Positions 1 through 5,325 of a DNA stretch of 6,688 bases are shown here, in pieces. Position 1 is the stretch's first letter, and every line of letters starts with the position of its first letter. Made by a program: the position numbers and the translations under genes. A model generated the notes under the pieces. That model was not told the origin of the DNA and made no database searches. It saw only the letters and a list, made by a program, of their open reading frames with translations. Source of the stretch: an uncultured Marinosulfonomonas sp. GTDB lineage: Bacteria > Pseudomonadota > Alphaproteobacteria > Rhodobacterales > Rhodobacteraceae. Location of the stretch: assembly GCA_947311455.1 (NCBI GenBank), contig CAMZKY010000054.1, positions 1 through 6,688 on the forward strand. Reading direction: 5' to 3'.

Positions 1-120
1 ACGCATGGACGCATCATTCAACGCGCCGCGCCCGCTTGAGGCAATTACGCCAGACAAACGGATAACCGCCACAGTGGGATCGGATTTTAAGAACGGAATA
101 TATTTTTTCATATTACGCAT
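1..120 (-). CDS. S49 family peptidase (SppA-like), N-terminal 40 residues only
   Basis: This is the beginning of a minus-strand gene that runs off the left edge. The 40 codons read without a stop. After the start they contain KKYIPFLKSDPTVAVIRLSG and then a short Gly/Ser-rich stretch leading into GRGALND. From memory this matches the N-terminus of the short (about 265 residue) S49 serine peptidases of Rhodobacterales, in which a beta strand (VAVIRLSG) leads into the ClpP/crotonase-like fold. S49 enzymes (SppA/SohB) use a Ser-Lys dyad to degrade signal-peptide remnants or membrane proteins; the catalytic residues lie beyond the window. Two starts are possible, ATG at 120 and ATG at 111. Neither has a well-placed Shine-Dalgarno; a GGAG lies 13 bases before the first. 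No transmembrane segment is visible in this part. The family call rests on a short stretch, so the exact subfamily is open. Confidence 0.72.
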   Translation of the reverse strand, partial: MRNMKKYIPFLKSDPTVAVIRLSGVIASSGRGALNDASMR

Positions 121-595
121 GTAAGGGGCGACACTCCGAACAACAAGATGGCACGCCAATTCAGGCGACAGTGTTGCATCCCGACTACCGTTTTTGAAAC
201 ACCAAGACCGGCGCGCTTATCCCGTAAAAGCTGATGCCAGATACGGTGATTTAAAAACGTCACCAACACGGCCTCACGCTCCACATCATCGGCATAGGCG
301 GCGCGCAAACTGTTGCCGATCATGCCGAGCAAGTCCAAACACGCCAAAGCGCATATCATCCGCAACAAACAGGTTGTATTCGAGGGCGCGTTCAAATTCG
401 ATACGCTTTTTCCATTTGATCCGAAACTTGGTTATAAAACCTGCAAAACAAGCGCTTTTTAAACACCCGAACCGAGGGGGTTTGCCCTTTGGCTGGACCG
501 AAATTTTGCCACGATTTTGAATCCACGATTCCGGAATAGTAGATTCGTTATAGATGTATAATCTAAGGTCAATTCAAAGCTCGAAAAAGAAGAAA
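121..595. other. 475-bp stretch without a supportable gene; possible decayed minus-strand reading frame
   Basis: No complete gene is convincing here. On the minus strand, two adjacent stretches look coding in composition but lie in different frames. One reads RIKWKKRIEFERALEYNLF and continues to a TGA at 288-286. The other, from about 300 down to 185, reads AAYADDVEREAVLVTFLNHR and continues with IWHQLLRDKRAG. A frameshift near 290-300 would join them, so this could be a broken gene upstream of the S49 peptidase. I recognise neither half, and the second has only a TTG start. Other structures are an imperfect hairpin with arms 461-468 and 476-483 (one mismatch, no T-run) and a 6-bp inverted repeat TAGATT/AATCTA at 540-545/560-565. 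Neither looks like a terminator for the DUF2779 gene that ends at 596. I see no tRNA or repeat array. Confidence 0.4.
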
Positions 596-1996
596 TTAGT
601 TGGCCAGCGCGTTGATTTTCTGTGCCTCTTCTAACAAACGCACCATGGCACAGGTATCCAGTTTGCAATACTTCAACAGATCATCGCACAATGTATCACG
701 CCACGTGCCGTCCTCCATCGCAATAAACGTTTGCCAGCCCATCATCGCATCGGTGCCATTCCCGACGGCAAGATCATCATAGCTTAAATCGGGGGCCATA
801 ACCGGCAGCACTTTTTTGATCGAGGTCGAACCATTAAAGGCAATATCAACATAGCCCTTGGCAAACACGTCCATCAAATCAACCATCCGCGCATTCACCC
901 CCAGCAGAAAATCCGCAAATTCGGGATACATCAATGCCATCTCTTTGTTGCGTGACATTTCAAAGGATTTGTTCCATGAAATTACCGAGCCCTGCGGCCC
1001 GATATGCCGCATCATGTGGGCAATCAGATTTTGAGGCAATTCCAAACACTCTGCCAGATATTCAAAATGATCTGTCCGCCCGTCACTATGAACCACATGC
1101 AGCGAATACTGAAACGGAATTTGCTGATAGGGCGTGGTGCGATCCAGTTTCGGGATGGCATAAGATATCGTTTCGTAATCCAGAAAATAAAGCGGGTATG
1201 CGCAGGTATTTAGAAACTCGGCCAGAAACCTGTGATCCACTACGGGTTCCCGATTGTGGGCGGCTTCCAGCACCCGCCCTTGCGAATCCGTAACCTCATC
1301 CAGCCCGATATCCGCCAAATCATACCGCCCATCATCGACAAACCCGGCCAGCCTTTTGCCGTTCATCCGTGGCAAGGTATAAACCGACGGGTCGGGAATA
1401 TCAGGGTTGAAATAATCAAACGTCGCGCAATGATTTGAACGCGACAGATATCGGCAATCACATCCCGCTTCGTCAATCCGGTCTTGCGCCAATAACGCCA
1501 GCGCGGATTCAATCAGGGTTTCAATTTCGGGAACAACGGCAAATACATCGTCCGTCATATCGGTGATTTTGATCAGCTGCTTTGGATCAATGTCGCCATC
1601 CCGCACAAATTCCTTTTTCAAATGCACCCCGAAAATACGATTTACCTTTTCACCACTGCGCCGCGCCGCCACCACCTGAAAGGCAAAGTCATTGATGTGG
1701 TCACGGATGCTTTGGGTGGTGGATTTAACCTCGTAAATGTCAATCGATTCATCGCCGTGACGGCGCACCGCATCCGCCCGCGCATAAACGCCGTGACTGT
1801 CTTCAAACACCTGCTGAAAATCGCAACCGTCCAAAACGCGCTTAGCCATGGTCTCTACCTCATCGCCCTGTTTCGCCAGAAACTGCCCATAAGCATCGGG
1901 CGCAGAACTCGGGTAAAGCGCGGGTTTGTGGCGCGACAGCCAAAAGGATTTATCACAAGCCAGATAGTGCAGAAAATCGGATTTTGTTAAACGCAT
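596..1996 (-). CDS. DUF2779 protein: Cas4/RecB-like nuclease half fused to DEDDy exonuclease half
   Basis: The protein has 466 residues. The N-terminal half resembles Cas4/RecB-type PD-(D/E)XK nucleases: it opens with LTKSDFLHYLACDKSFWL, has GDEVE at 44-48, an acidic residue at D75 (YARAD) and the signature EVK at 89-91. Four cysteines, C14, C179, C181 and C190, are placed as in the iron-sulfur cluster of Cas4/AddB (one near the N-terminus, three after the nuclease core). The C-terminal half is the DUF2779 region and shows RNase H-like exonuclease motifs: D273-x-E275 in FLDYET, a WNKSFE segment at 341-346, D373/D376 in VDLMDVF, and YCKLD at 443-447, the Tyr-x3-Asp of DEDDy exonucleases. A DNA or RNA processing role is inferred; as far as I know the family has no established function. 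The ATG at 1996 has no clear ribosome binding site. The gene is co-directional with the operon upstream but separated by 114 bases that carry the 11-bp repeats. Confidence 0.85.
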   Translation of the reverse strand: MRLTKSDFLHYLACDKSFWLSRHKPALYPSSAPDAYGQFLAKQGDEVETMAKRVLDGCDFQQVFEDSHGVYARADAVRRHGDESIDIYEVKSTTQSIRDHINDFAFQVVAARRSGEKVNRIFGVHLKKEFVRDGDIDPKQLIKITDMTDDVFAVVPEIETLIESALALLAQDRIDEAGCDCRYLSRSNHCATFDYFNPDIPDPSVYTLPRMNGKRLAGFVDDGRYDLADIGLDEVTDSQGRVLEAAHNREPVVDHRFLAEFLNTCAYPLYFLDYETISYAIPKLDRTTPYQQIPFQYSLHVVHSDGRTDHFEYLAECLELPQNLIAHMMRHIGPQGSVISWNKSFEMSRNKEMALMYPEFADFLLGVNARMVDLMDVFAKGYVDIAFNGSTSIKKVLPVMAPDLSYDDLAVGNGTDAMMGWQTFIAMEDGTWRDTLCDDLLKYCKLDTCAMVRLLEEAQKINALAN

Positions 1997-2067
1997 GAAA
2001 CGGTACTAATGCAAAGCGAACAGCGCGGCAACTTTAGCCAATTTCCACCAAAATCCACGCTTACAAT

Positions 2068-2111
2068 TTGCCATACGTTTGCCATACACTTGCCATACGT
2101 TTGCCATACAT
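2068..2111. repeat. Four tandem 11-bp repeats, core TTGCCATAC
   Basis: The nine bases TTGCCATAC begin at 2068, 2079, 2090 and 2101, giving exactly 11-base spacing. The two spacer bases vary: GT, AC, GT, AT. All four cores are identical. On the minus strand the core reads GTATGGCAA. The array starts at the stop codon of the PhyH-family gene and ends 71 bases upstream of the DUF2779 start, so it lies in the leader or promoter region of DUF2779. Spacing close to one helical turn would put all copies on one face of the DNA, as in iteron-type or cooperative operator sites. Replication slippage is the alternative explanation. Confidence 0.9.
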
Positions 2112-2899
2112 CAGCTTTCGCCGAAAATTACCGGAAACCAATCCGTTCGCAAACGCTGGCCGGCAACCATCCCGTGCCCGGGAAATGGCGGCGAAGTGCG
2201 CCCCGGTCGCTCCACATATCGTGCGTCATCCCCGACCCATCTTAGGCTTAGTGCGCGACGGGTGCGCCCGCTCATATTGCCTCGTGCGCCGTGGACAGTG
2301 AGATAATCAAACAGCACCGCATCACCCGGCTGCATCGCCCATTCCAGTACCTGCATATCGTCGGGGGATTTATCGGGATCAGGCACGGGAATCCAATCGT
2401 GATCACCCTCATAGAAATCGCTGTCATCGGCCCAGGACACAGGGCGCACCATGCGATCCCATTTATGCGATCCGGCGATGAATCTTAGGCTGGCTTCCTC
2501 AACCGGATCAAGCGGCATCCACATGCTAACCGTTTGTTTCCCCGCAACAAAATAGTATGGTCCGTCTTGGTGCCACGGGGTGGGGGTGGGCGTGCCGCTT
2601 TCCTTGACCAGCACGTGATCATGATAAAACTGTGCGGTTTTCGATTGCATTGCTGTAGCGGCCAATTCGGCAGCGGGGCTGTTGCGAATGATGCGCTCGA
2701 ATTCGGGGATGCGTGTCCAATTGCAATAATCGTCGAAAAACCGTCCGACCGACACGTCATTTTCGCTGGCATATTCGCCGGGATTGGCCAAATTTTCCGC
2801 GATTCCGGCCTGCATATCCTTGGTCCAGCCGGTGAAAACGCCGCTAATTTTCACAACGCCGTCGCGCTGGAAATCCTTGATCTGTTGCTCGGTCATCAT
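2111..2899 (-). CDS. Phytanoyl-CoA dioxygenase (PhyH) family Fe(II)/2-oxoglutarate oxygenase
   Basis: This 262-residue protein has the full cupin-type oxygenase signature. H110-x-D112 lies in WHQDGPYY and the distal histidine H203 in TVHGARGN; together they bind iron. R214 follows H203 by 11 residues, the spacing seen in human PhyH (H264/R275), and should bind 2-oxoglutarate. The SMWMPLDPVEEASLRFIAGSH stretch at 125-145 is typical of the family. Such enzymes hydroxylate small molecules or acyl groups in the cytoplasm; the family includes ectoine hydroxylase, but the EctD signature around the HxD motif is not seen here, so I do not call it EctD. The start ATG overlaps the stop of the preceding reductase gene in an ATGA, with a GGGGG run ten bases upstream as a possible ribosome binding site. 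A second ATG follows directly. It is the last gene of the overlapping operon, and its substrate is unknown. Confidence 0.87.
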   Translation of the reverse strand: MMTEQQIKDFQRDGVVKISGVFTGWTKDMQAGIAENLANPGEYASENDVSVGRFFDDYCNWTRIPEFERIIRNSPAAELAATAMQSKTAQFYHDHVLVKESGTPTPTPWHQDGPYYFVAGKQTVSMWMPLDPVEEASLRFIAGSHKWDRMVRPVSWADDSDFYEGDHDWIPVPDPDKSPDDMQVLEWAMQPGDAVLFDYLTVHGARGNMSGRTRRALSLRWVGDDARYVERPGRTSPPFPGHGMVAGQRLRTDWFPVIFGES

Positions 2900-3810
2900 T
2901 GTTTGAATACCCCCAAAATATACTTGGCGACCATCAAATCCAGATGCGCGCCCCCGCCATTTTTGAACAGCGTTATCTCATTGATATCATTGCGTTTAAA
3001 TGCACCATTATCCATGTCATAGAAATCGGCAATGATGTCGGATTCGGCTATGGCCCCACTTGCAATCGGGGCGGCAATTTCGCCGATATGGCCAAGGGTG
3101 GTGGCGCGGTTATCCACAAAAATACGCGCCTTTTTCATCGCATCATCATCAGCTTCTCGCATGTCGCGGCGGTAAGCACCGATCAGATCAATATGCTGGC
3201 CCGCACGCAGCCAAGCGCCTTTGATAATCGGCTCGGTCACCATCGTGGCCGAGGTGACGATATCCGCCGATTTCACCGCCGCTTCCAGATCATCCGCGAC
3301 TGTTGTATCAGGATATTTCGCCGCCAGTTTTTCCGCGTTTGCACGGGTTCTGCTCCAGACAGTAAAAGACGCCGCAGGAAATCCCGCGCCATAAGCCTCG
3401 CGCAGGGCATGGGCCACGGTGCCTGACCCGACAATCAGGATATTACGACTGTCGGGACGGGCCAGTTTTGTTGCTGCCAGCAGGCTATCACCGGCGGTTT
3501 TCCACTTGGTCACCAGATGAAAATCCACCATGGCTTCCAGCTCACCGGTGGTGTCCGAAAACACGCTGACAGCACCGTTCACAACGGGTTTGTCCCGGGT
3601 CGGGTTATCGGTGAAAATCGTGGCAGTTTTCACCAATGATCCCAGCCCGTCAATCCACGCCGCACGTGATAAAAGCGTATCCTTACCTCGGTATAAAAAA
3701 ATGTCATCTATTTCGGCGCGTGGCAGGGTATGACCCGTTTCAATTGCGCTGCAGAGCCAATGCCATTCCAGCTTTGCTTCGCCTTCGGTAAATCCTATGA
3801 TATCAATCAT
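2896..3810 (-). CDS. Ornithine cyclodeaminase/mu-crystallin family protein, probably a ketimine/imine reductase
   Basis: The protein has 304 residues, normal for the family. An N-terminal substrate domain carries the conserved lysine K61 (LVKTATIF) and is followed by an NAD(P)-binding Rossmann domain with the glycine motif ILIVGSGTVAHAL at 124-136. Ornithine cyclodeaminase needs an aspartate (D228 in the Pseudomonas putida enzyme, in a GGDCPGK context). Here the aligned segment is GAYRRDMREADD, with Y213 in that place. Human mu-crystallin, a ketimine reductase, also lacks the Asp and has GASRPDWRELDD. The usual RTAA arginine is a lysine (KTAG, K104). These changes point to reduction of a cyclic or open imine, such as pyrroline- or piperideine-2-carboxylate, rather than cyclodeamination; this is inference. 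The ATG overlaps the HAD gene by eight bases and has AGG-rich sequence upstream (AGGCAGGG). The 3' end overlaps the PhyH-family gene by four bases, suggesting a shared pathway. Confidence 0.86.
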   Translation of the reverse strand: MIDIIGFTEGEAKLEWHWLCSAIETGHTLPRAEIDDIFLYRGKDTLLSRAAWIDGLGSLVKTATIFTDNPTRDKPVVNGAVSVFSDTTGELEAMVDFHLVTKWKTAGDSLLAATKLARPDSRNILIVGSGTVAHALREAYGAGFPAASFTVWSRTRANAEKLAAKYPDTTVADDLEAAVKSADIVTSATMVTEPIIKGAWLRAGQHIDLIGAYRRDMREADDDAMKKARIFVDNRATTLGHIGEIAAPIASGAIAESDIIADFYDMDNGAFKRNDINEITLFKNGGGAHLDLMVAKYILGVFKQ

Positions 3811-4429
3811 CTAACCCTGCCTCACCCCGTGTTAATACGCCATAAGAAACCAGGCATTTCGCCCACCCCGAGGGCCCATCAAACAGGTGCGTTTTCCATC
3901 CCCGCGCCTGTGCCGCCGTAATATTTTCGGGGCGATCATCAGTGAATAACAAGGCCTTCGTTTCAATGCCACAATCCTGCTCCAGAGCTTGATAGATACC
4001 TGCGTTCGGCTTGATTATTTTCAAATCGCCCGAAACATACCGGCGATCAAACTCATGTAAAAAGGGATAGTGTTTTTCAGCGGTTTTCAACGTGCCAATT
4101 CCGAAATTTGTCAGGGCAAACACAGGCATATTTTTTGATTTCAAAGCTTGCAATAATTTCACAGAACCTGTGATTGGCGGCGATGCCATTTCTATCCAGC
4201 GATCGTGCCACATCCTGATTTCGGTTTGCCAATCGGGATGGGCTTTGGCAAAATCATAAACAGTTTTCTGGAAATCTGCCCCCAAGTCAATCCGTTCATT
4301 CATCGCGAACATATCGACCGCGGCGAAAAATAATTTGCGGCGCTCAATCCCGATTTCAAAATCATAAAACCGCTCGGGATGCCATTCAATCAAAACCTTT
4401 CCCAAATCAAAAACCACCGCTTTTATCAT
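3803..4429 (-). CDS. HAD-superfamily hydrolase (YihX-like phosphatase)
   Basis: This 208-residue protein shows all four haloacid dehalogenase motifs. Motif I is VVFDLGKVL with nucleophile D8, motif II is T107 in ALTN, motif III is K140 in KIIKP, and motif IV is D164-D165 in FTDDRPEN. An alpha-helical cap lies between motifs I and II (about residues 15-85), the C1 type of subfamily IA. Motif I reads DLG, not the usual DxD; the same DLG form is found in Escherichia coli YihX, a sugar phosphatase, so the change need not mean loss of activity. It most likely removes phosphate from a small cytoplasmic metabolite; the substrate cannot be told. The start ATG forms an ATGA overlap with the stop of the YaiI-family gene, and AAGG lies six bases upstream inside that gene. 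It overlaps the imine reductase gene by eight bases, so it sits in the middle of a translationally coupled operon. Confidence 0.87.
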   Translation of the reverse strand: MIKAVVFDLGKVLIEWHPERFYDFEIGIERRKLFFAAVDMFAMNERIDLGADFQKTVYDFAKAHPDWQTEIRMWHDRWIEMASPPITGSVKLLQALKSKNMPVFALTNFGIGTLKTAEKHYPFLHEFDRRYVSGDLKIIKPNAGIYQALEQDCGIETKALLFTDDRPENITAAQARGWKTHLFDGPSGWAKCLVSYGVLTRGEAGLDD

Positions 4430-4887
4430 TGCGCGCCTTCTTTCATCGCGCGGCGCAGCTCGGTTTCCAGAGCAGATAAAAACCGCGAACGATCCGCCTT
4501 TGAAAATGGCCGCCCACCGCCCTGACGGAACGGATCAGCAGACCGTAAATCCTGCATCAGATCCCGCGTTGCCAGGATATTACCAATGTTAGCTGGTGTA
4601 ATAATTTCGCCGTTATGCTTGATCACCCTTGCGCCATTTTCGATACATTTGGCCGCCAATGGAATGTCGCCCGTAACCACCACATCACCGCGCCCGACAC
4701 GATCAGCGATCCACATATCAGCGACATCAGGCCCATCATCGACAAACACCATTTCAACCAACGGATTATGCGAGGGGCGAAGGCCCCCATTTGAAACCAC
4801 AAACATCTGTGTTTTGTTTCTAGTCGCCACGCGCTCGGCCTCCTCTTTCACGGGGCAGGCGTCTGCGTCGATGTAAATTGCACTCAT
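4426..4887 (-). CDS. yaiI: YaiI/YqxD family protein (UPF0178, DUF188), PIN-like fold
   Basis: The protein has 153 residues from the chosen start, close to the usual family length of about 150. It opens with SAIYIDADACPVKEE, the family signature, whose aspartates D7 and D9 are expected to bind metal. It continues with NGG-x-RPSHNP (33-42), an acidic DDGPDVAD stretch (50-57), VVTGDIPLA (70-78) and the C-terminal GGGRPFSKADRSRF (123-136). The acidic pattern recalls PIN-type nucleases, but no activity is firmly assigned. The ATG at 4887 is preferred because AAGGG lies six bases upstream and the signature begins immediately; an upstream in-frame TTG at 4917 would add ten unconserved residues and overlap the likely promoter. 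This is the first gene of the operon, joined to the HAD gene by a four-base overlap. Confidence 0.9.
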   Translation of the reverse strand: MSAIYIDADACPVKEEAERVATRNKTQMFVVSNGGLRPSHNPLVEMVFVDDGPDVADMWIADRVGRGDVVVTGDIPLAAKCIENGARVIKHNGEIITPANIGNILATRDLMQDLRSADPFRQGGGRPFSKADRSRFLSALETELRRAMKEGAQ

Positions 4888-4893
4888 ATTTGG

Positions 4894-4898
4894 CCCTT
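4894..4898 (-). promoter_or_regulatory. Ribosome binding site of the yaiI-family gene
   Basis: On the minus strand AAGGG is followed by six bases and then ATG. It decides the start at 4887 over the upstream TTG at 4917. Confidence 0.65.
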
Positions 4899-4900
4899 GT

Positions 4901-4930
4901 CGATCTAAAGTATTCAAAACCTATAGATCG
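4901..4930. promoter_or_regulatory. Inverted repeat over the operon promoter, operator or leader hairpin
   Basis: The arms are CGATCTAAAG (4901-4910) and CTATAGATCG (4921-4930), complementary at nine of ten positions, with a ten-base spacer. It begins 14 bases upstream of the yaiI-family start codon and covers the likely -10 box. The arm centres are 20 bases apart, about two helical turns, which fits a dimeric repressor. A hairpin in the transcript is less likely, because one arm would lie at or before the expected transcription start. Confidence 0.5.
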
Positions 4931-4949
4931 TACAATCGGAGCTTTTCAA
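4920..4949 (-). promoter_or_regulatory. Candidate sigma-70 promoter for the yaiI-HAD-reductase-PhyH operon
   Basis: Read on the minus strand, TTGAAA (4949-4944) is followed after 18 bases by TATAGG (4925-4920). The -35 matches four of six consensus bases and the -10 four of six. It would start transcription about 25 bases before the ATG at 4887. This is the best match in the divergent region, but it is a pattern match only. Confidence 0.4.
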
Positions 4950-4970
4950 TGGAAAACGTAATTCAACCAA

Positions 4971-4983
4971 GTGAACGGTTCAC
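4971..4983. promoter_or_regulatory. Perfect 13-bp dyad GTGAACGGTTCAC, probable operator
   Basis: The site is a perfect palindrome of two 6-base arms around a single central G. It lies in the divergent region, 21 bases upstream of the operon's candidate -35 and 53 bases before the first ATG of the small exported-protein gene. Its centre AACGGTTCA recurs in the tetR promoter at 5281-5293, which suggests a shared binding protein, most simply the TetR-family regulator encoded at 5326. Confidence 0.6.
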
Positions 4984-5036
4984 ATATATCTCAATACGGA
5001 TCAATATCGGAATATAACGATACAAACCTTCAAAAC

Positions 5037-5201
5037 ATGCTTCTCGCAGTGTCCGTAATCGCAATCGCCGCACCAGCAATGGCAGGTGGATTCACATTTG
5101 AGCTTCCGCGCCTTACATTCCCGAAACCTAAACCTGTTGTCAGTTCCCAAAGCTGTATTTCCCCTACAATCCTGACAACAGTAGCCTGCTCAAATCAATA
5201 A
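5037..5201 (+). CDS. Small putative exported protein, 54 residues
   Basis: From the ATG at 5037 the protein begins with a hydrophobic stretch (LLAVSVIAIAAP) ending in APAMA|GG, a good signal peptidase I site, giving a 16-residue signal. The mature part has 38 residues: GGFTFELPRLTFPKPKPVV followed by a tail with two cysteines at mature positions 24 and 35, which could form a disulfide in the periplasm. I recognise no family. The signal lacks the usual positive N-terminus and no Shine-Dalgarno is visible, so the true start is uncertain. An in-frame GTG at 4971 would add 22 residues, but it lies inside the dyad and gives an odd N-terminus. Support for a real gene comes from the signal peptide and from a strong terminator 30 bases after the stop. 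It is divergent from the operon and upstream of tetR; regulation by the dyad is inferred. Confidence 0.6.
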   Translation: MLLAVSVIAIAAPAMAGGFTFELPRLTFPKPKPVVSSQSCISPTILTTVACSNQ

Positions 5202-5231
5202 CGTCTCTTCCCTAAATTGATGATGCAGAAG

Positions 5232-5265
5232 AAAGGGTGGGTGAATTCGCCCACCCTTTTATTAT
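5232..5265 (+). terminator. Rho-independent terminator after the small exported-protein gene
   Basis: The arms AAAGGGTGGG (5232-5241) and CCCACCCTTT (5250-5259) pair perfectly over ten bases around an eight-base loop, in which two further pairs (G-U and G-C) are possible. A T-rich tract (TTTTATTATCTTTT) follows. On the opposite strand no T-run follows, so it acts on plus-strand transcripts. It separates the small gene from tetR. Confidence 0.9.
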
Positions 5266-5272
5266 CTTTTAG

Positions 5273-5301
5273 TTCCAAAACTAAACGGTTCAGGTTATAA
5301 A
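5273..5301 (+). promoter_or_regulatory. Candidate tetR promoter with operator-like dyad between -35 and -10
   Basis: TATAAA at 5296-5301 is a good -10 box; TTCCAA at 5273-5278 is a weak -35 with 17-base spacing. Between them lies CTAAACGGTTCAG (5281-5293), a near-perfect dyad (five of six arm pairs around a central G) sharing AACGGTTCA with the perfect dyad at 4971-4983. An operator in the spacer is a classic repressor position and suits autoregulation by the TetR-family protein. Confidence 0.5.
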
Positions 5302-5313
5302 CAGGCACCGACC

Positions 5314-5319
5314 AAGGAG
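5314..5319 (+). promoter_or_regulatory. Strong ribosome binding site for the GTG start of tetR
   Basis: AAGGAG lies six bases before GTG at 5326. This fixes an unusual GTG start; the next in-frame ATG (5401) would remove part of the DNA-binding domain. Confidence 0.85.
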
Positions 5320-5325
5320 TTAAAA

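Noticed and set aside
108..395. 95-codon minus-strand frame beginning with TTG
   Set aside because: It runs past the S49 peptidase start in another frame, has no ribosome binding site and no recognisable domain; only part of it looks coding, so I described it under the unannotated stretch.
461..483. Hairpin AAACACCC/GGGGGTTT as terminator of the DUF2779 gene
   Set aside because: It has an internal mismatch, no T-run on either strand, and lies more than 110 bases after the stop codon.
194..520. 108-codon plus-strand frame rich in Arg and His
   Set aside because: The composition is typical of an antisense shadow; no start signal or domain is seen.
557..562. Perfect TATAAT on the plus strand
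   Set aside because: No -35 at the right distance and no plus-strand gene downstream; the DUF2779 gene lies antisense.
2009..2306. Three overlapping plus-strand frames containing repeated CHTFAIHLPYVCHT-like residues
   Set aside because: The protein repetition is only the 11-bp DNA repeat read in several frames, and the rest is antisense to the PhyH-family gene.
2534..3022. 162-codon plus-strand frame
   Set aside because: It is antisense to the PhyH-family and imine reductase genes, both of which have clear motifs.
4971..5036. GTG start at 4971 for the small exported protein
   Set aside because: It lies within the perfect dyad, has no Shine-Dalgarno, and would put 22 hydrophilic residues before the signal sequence.
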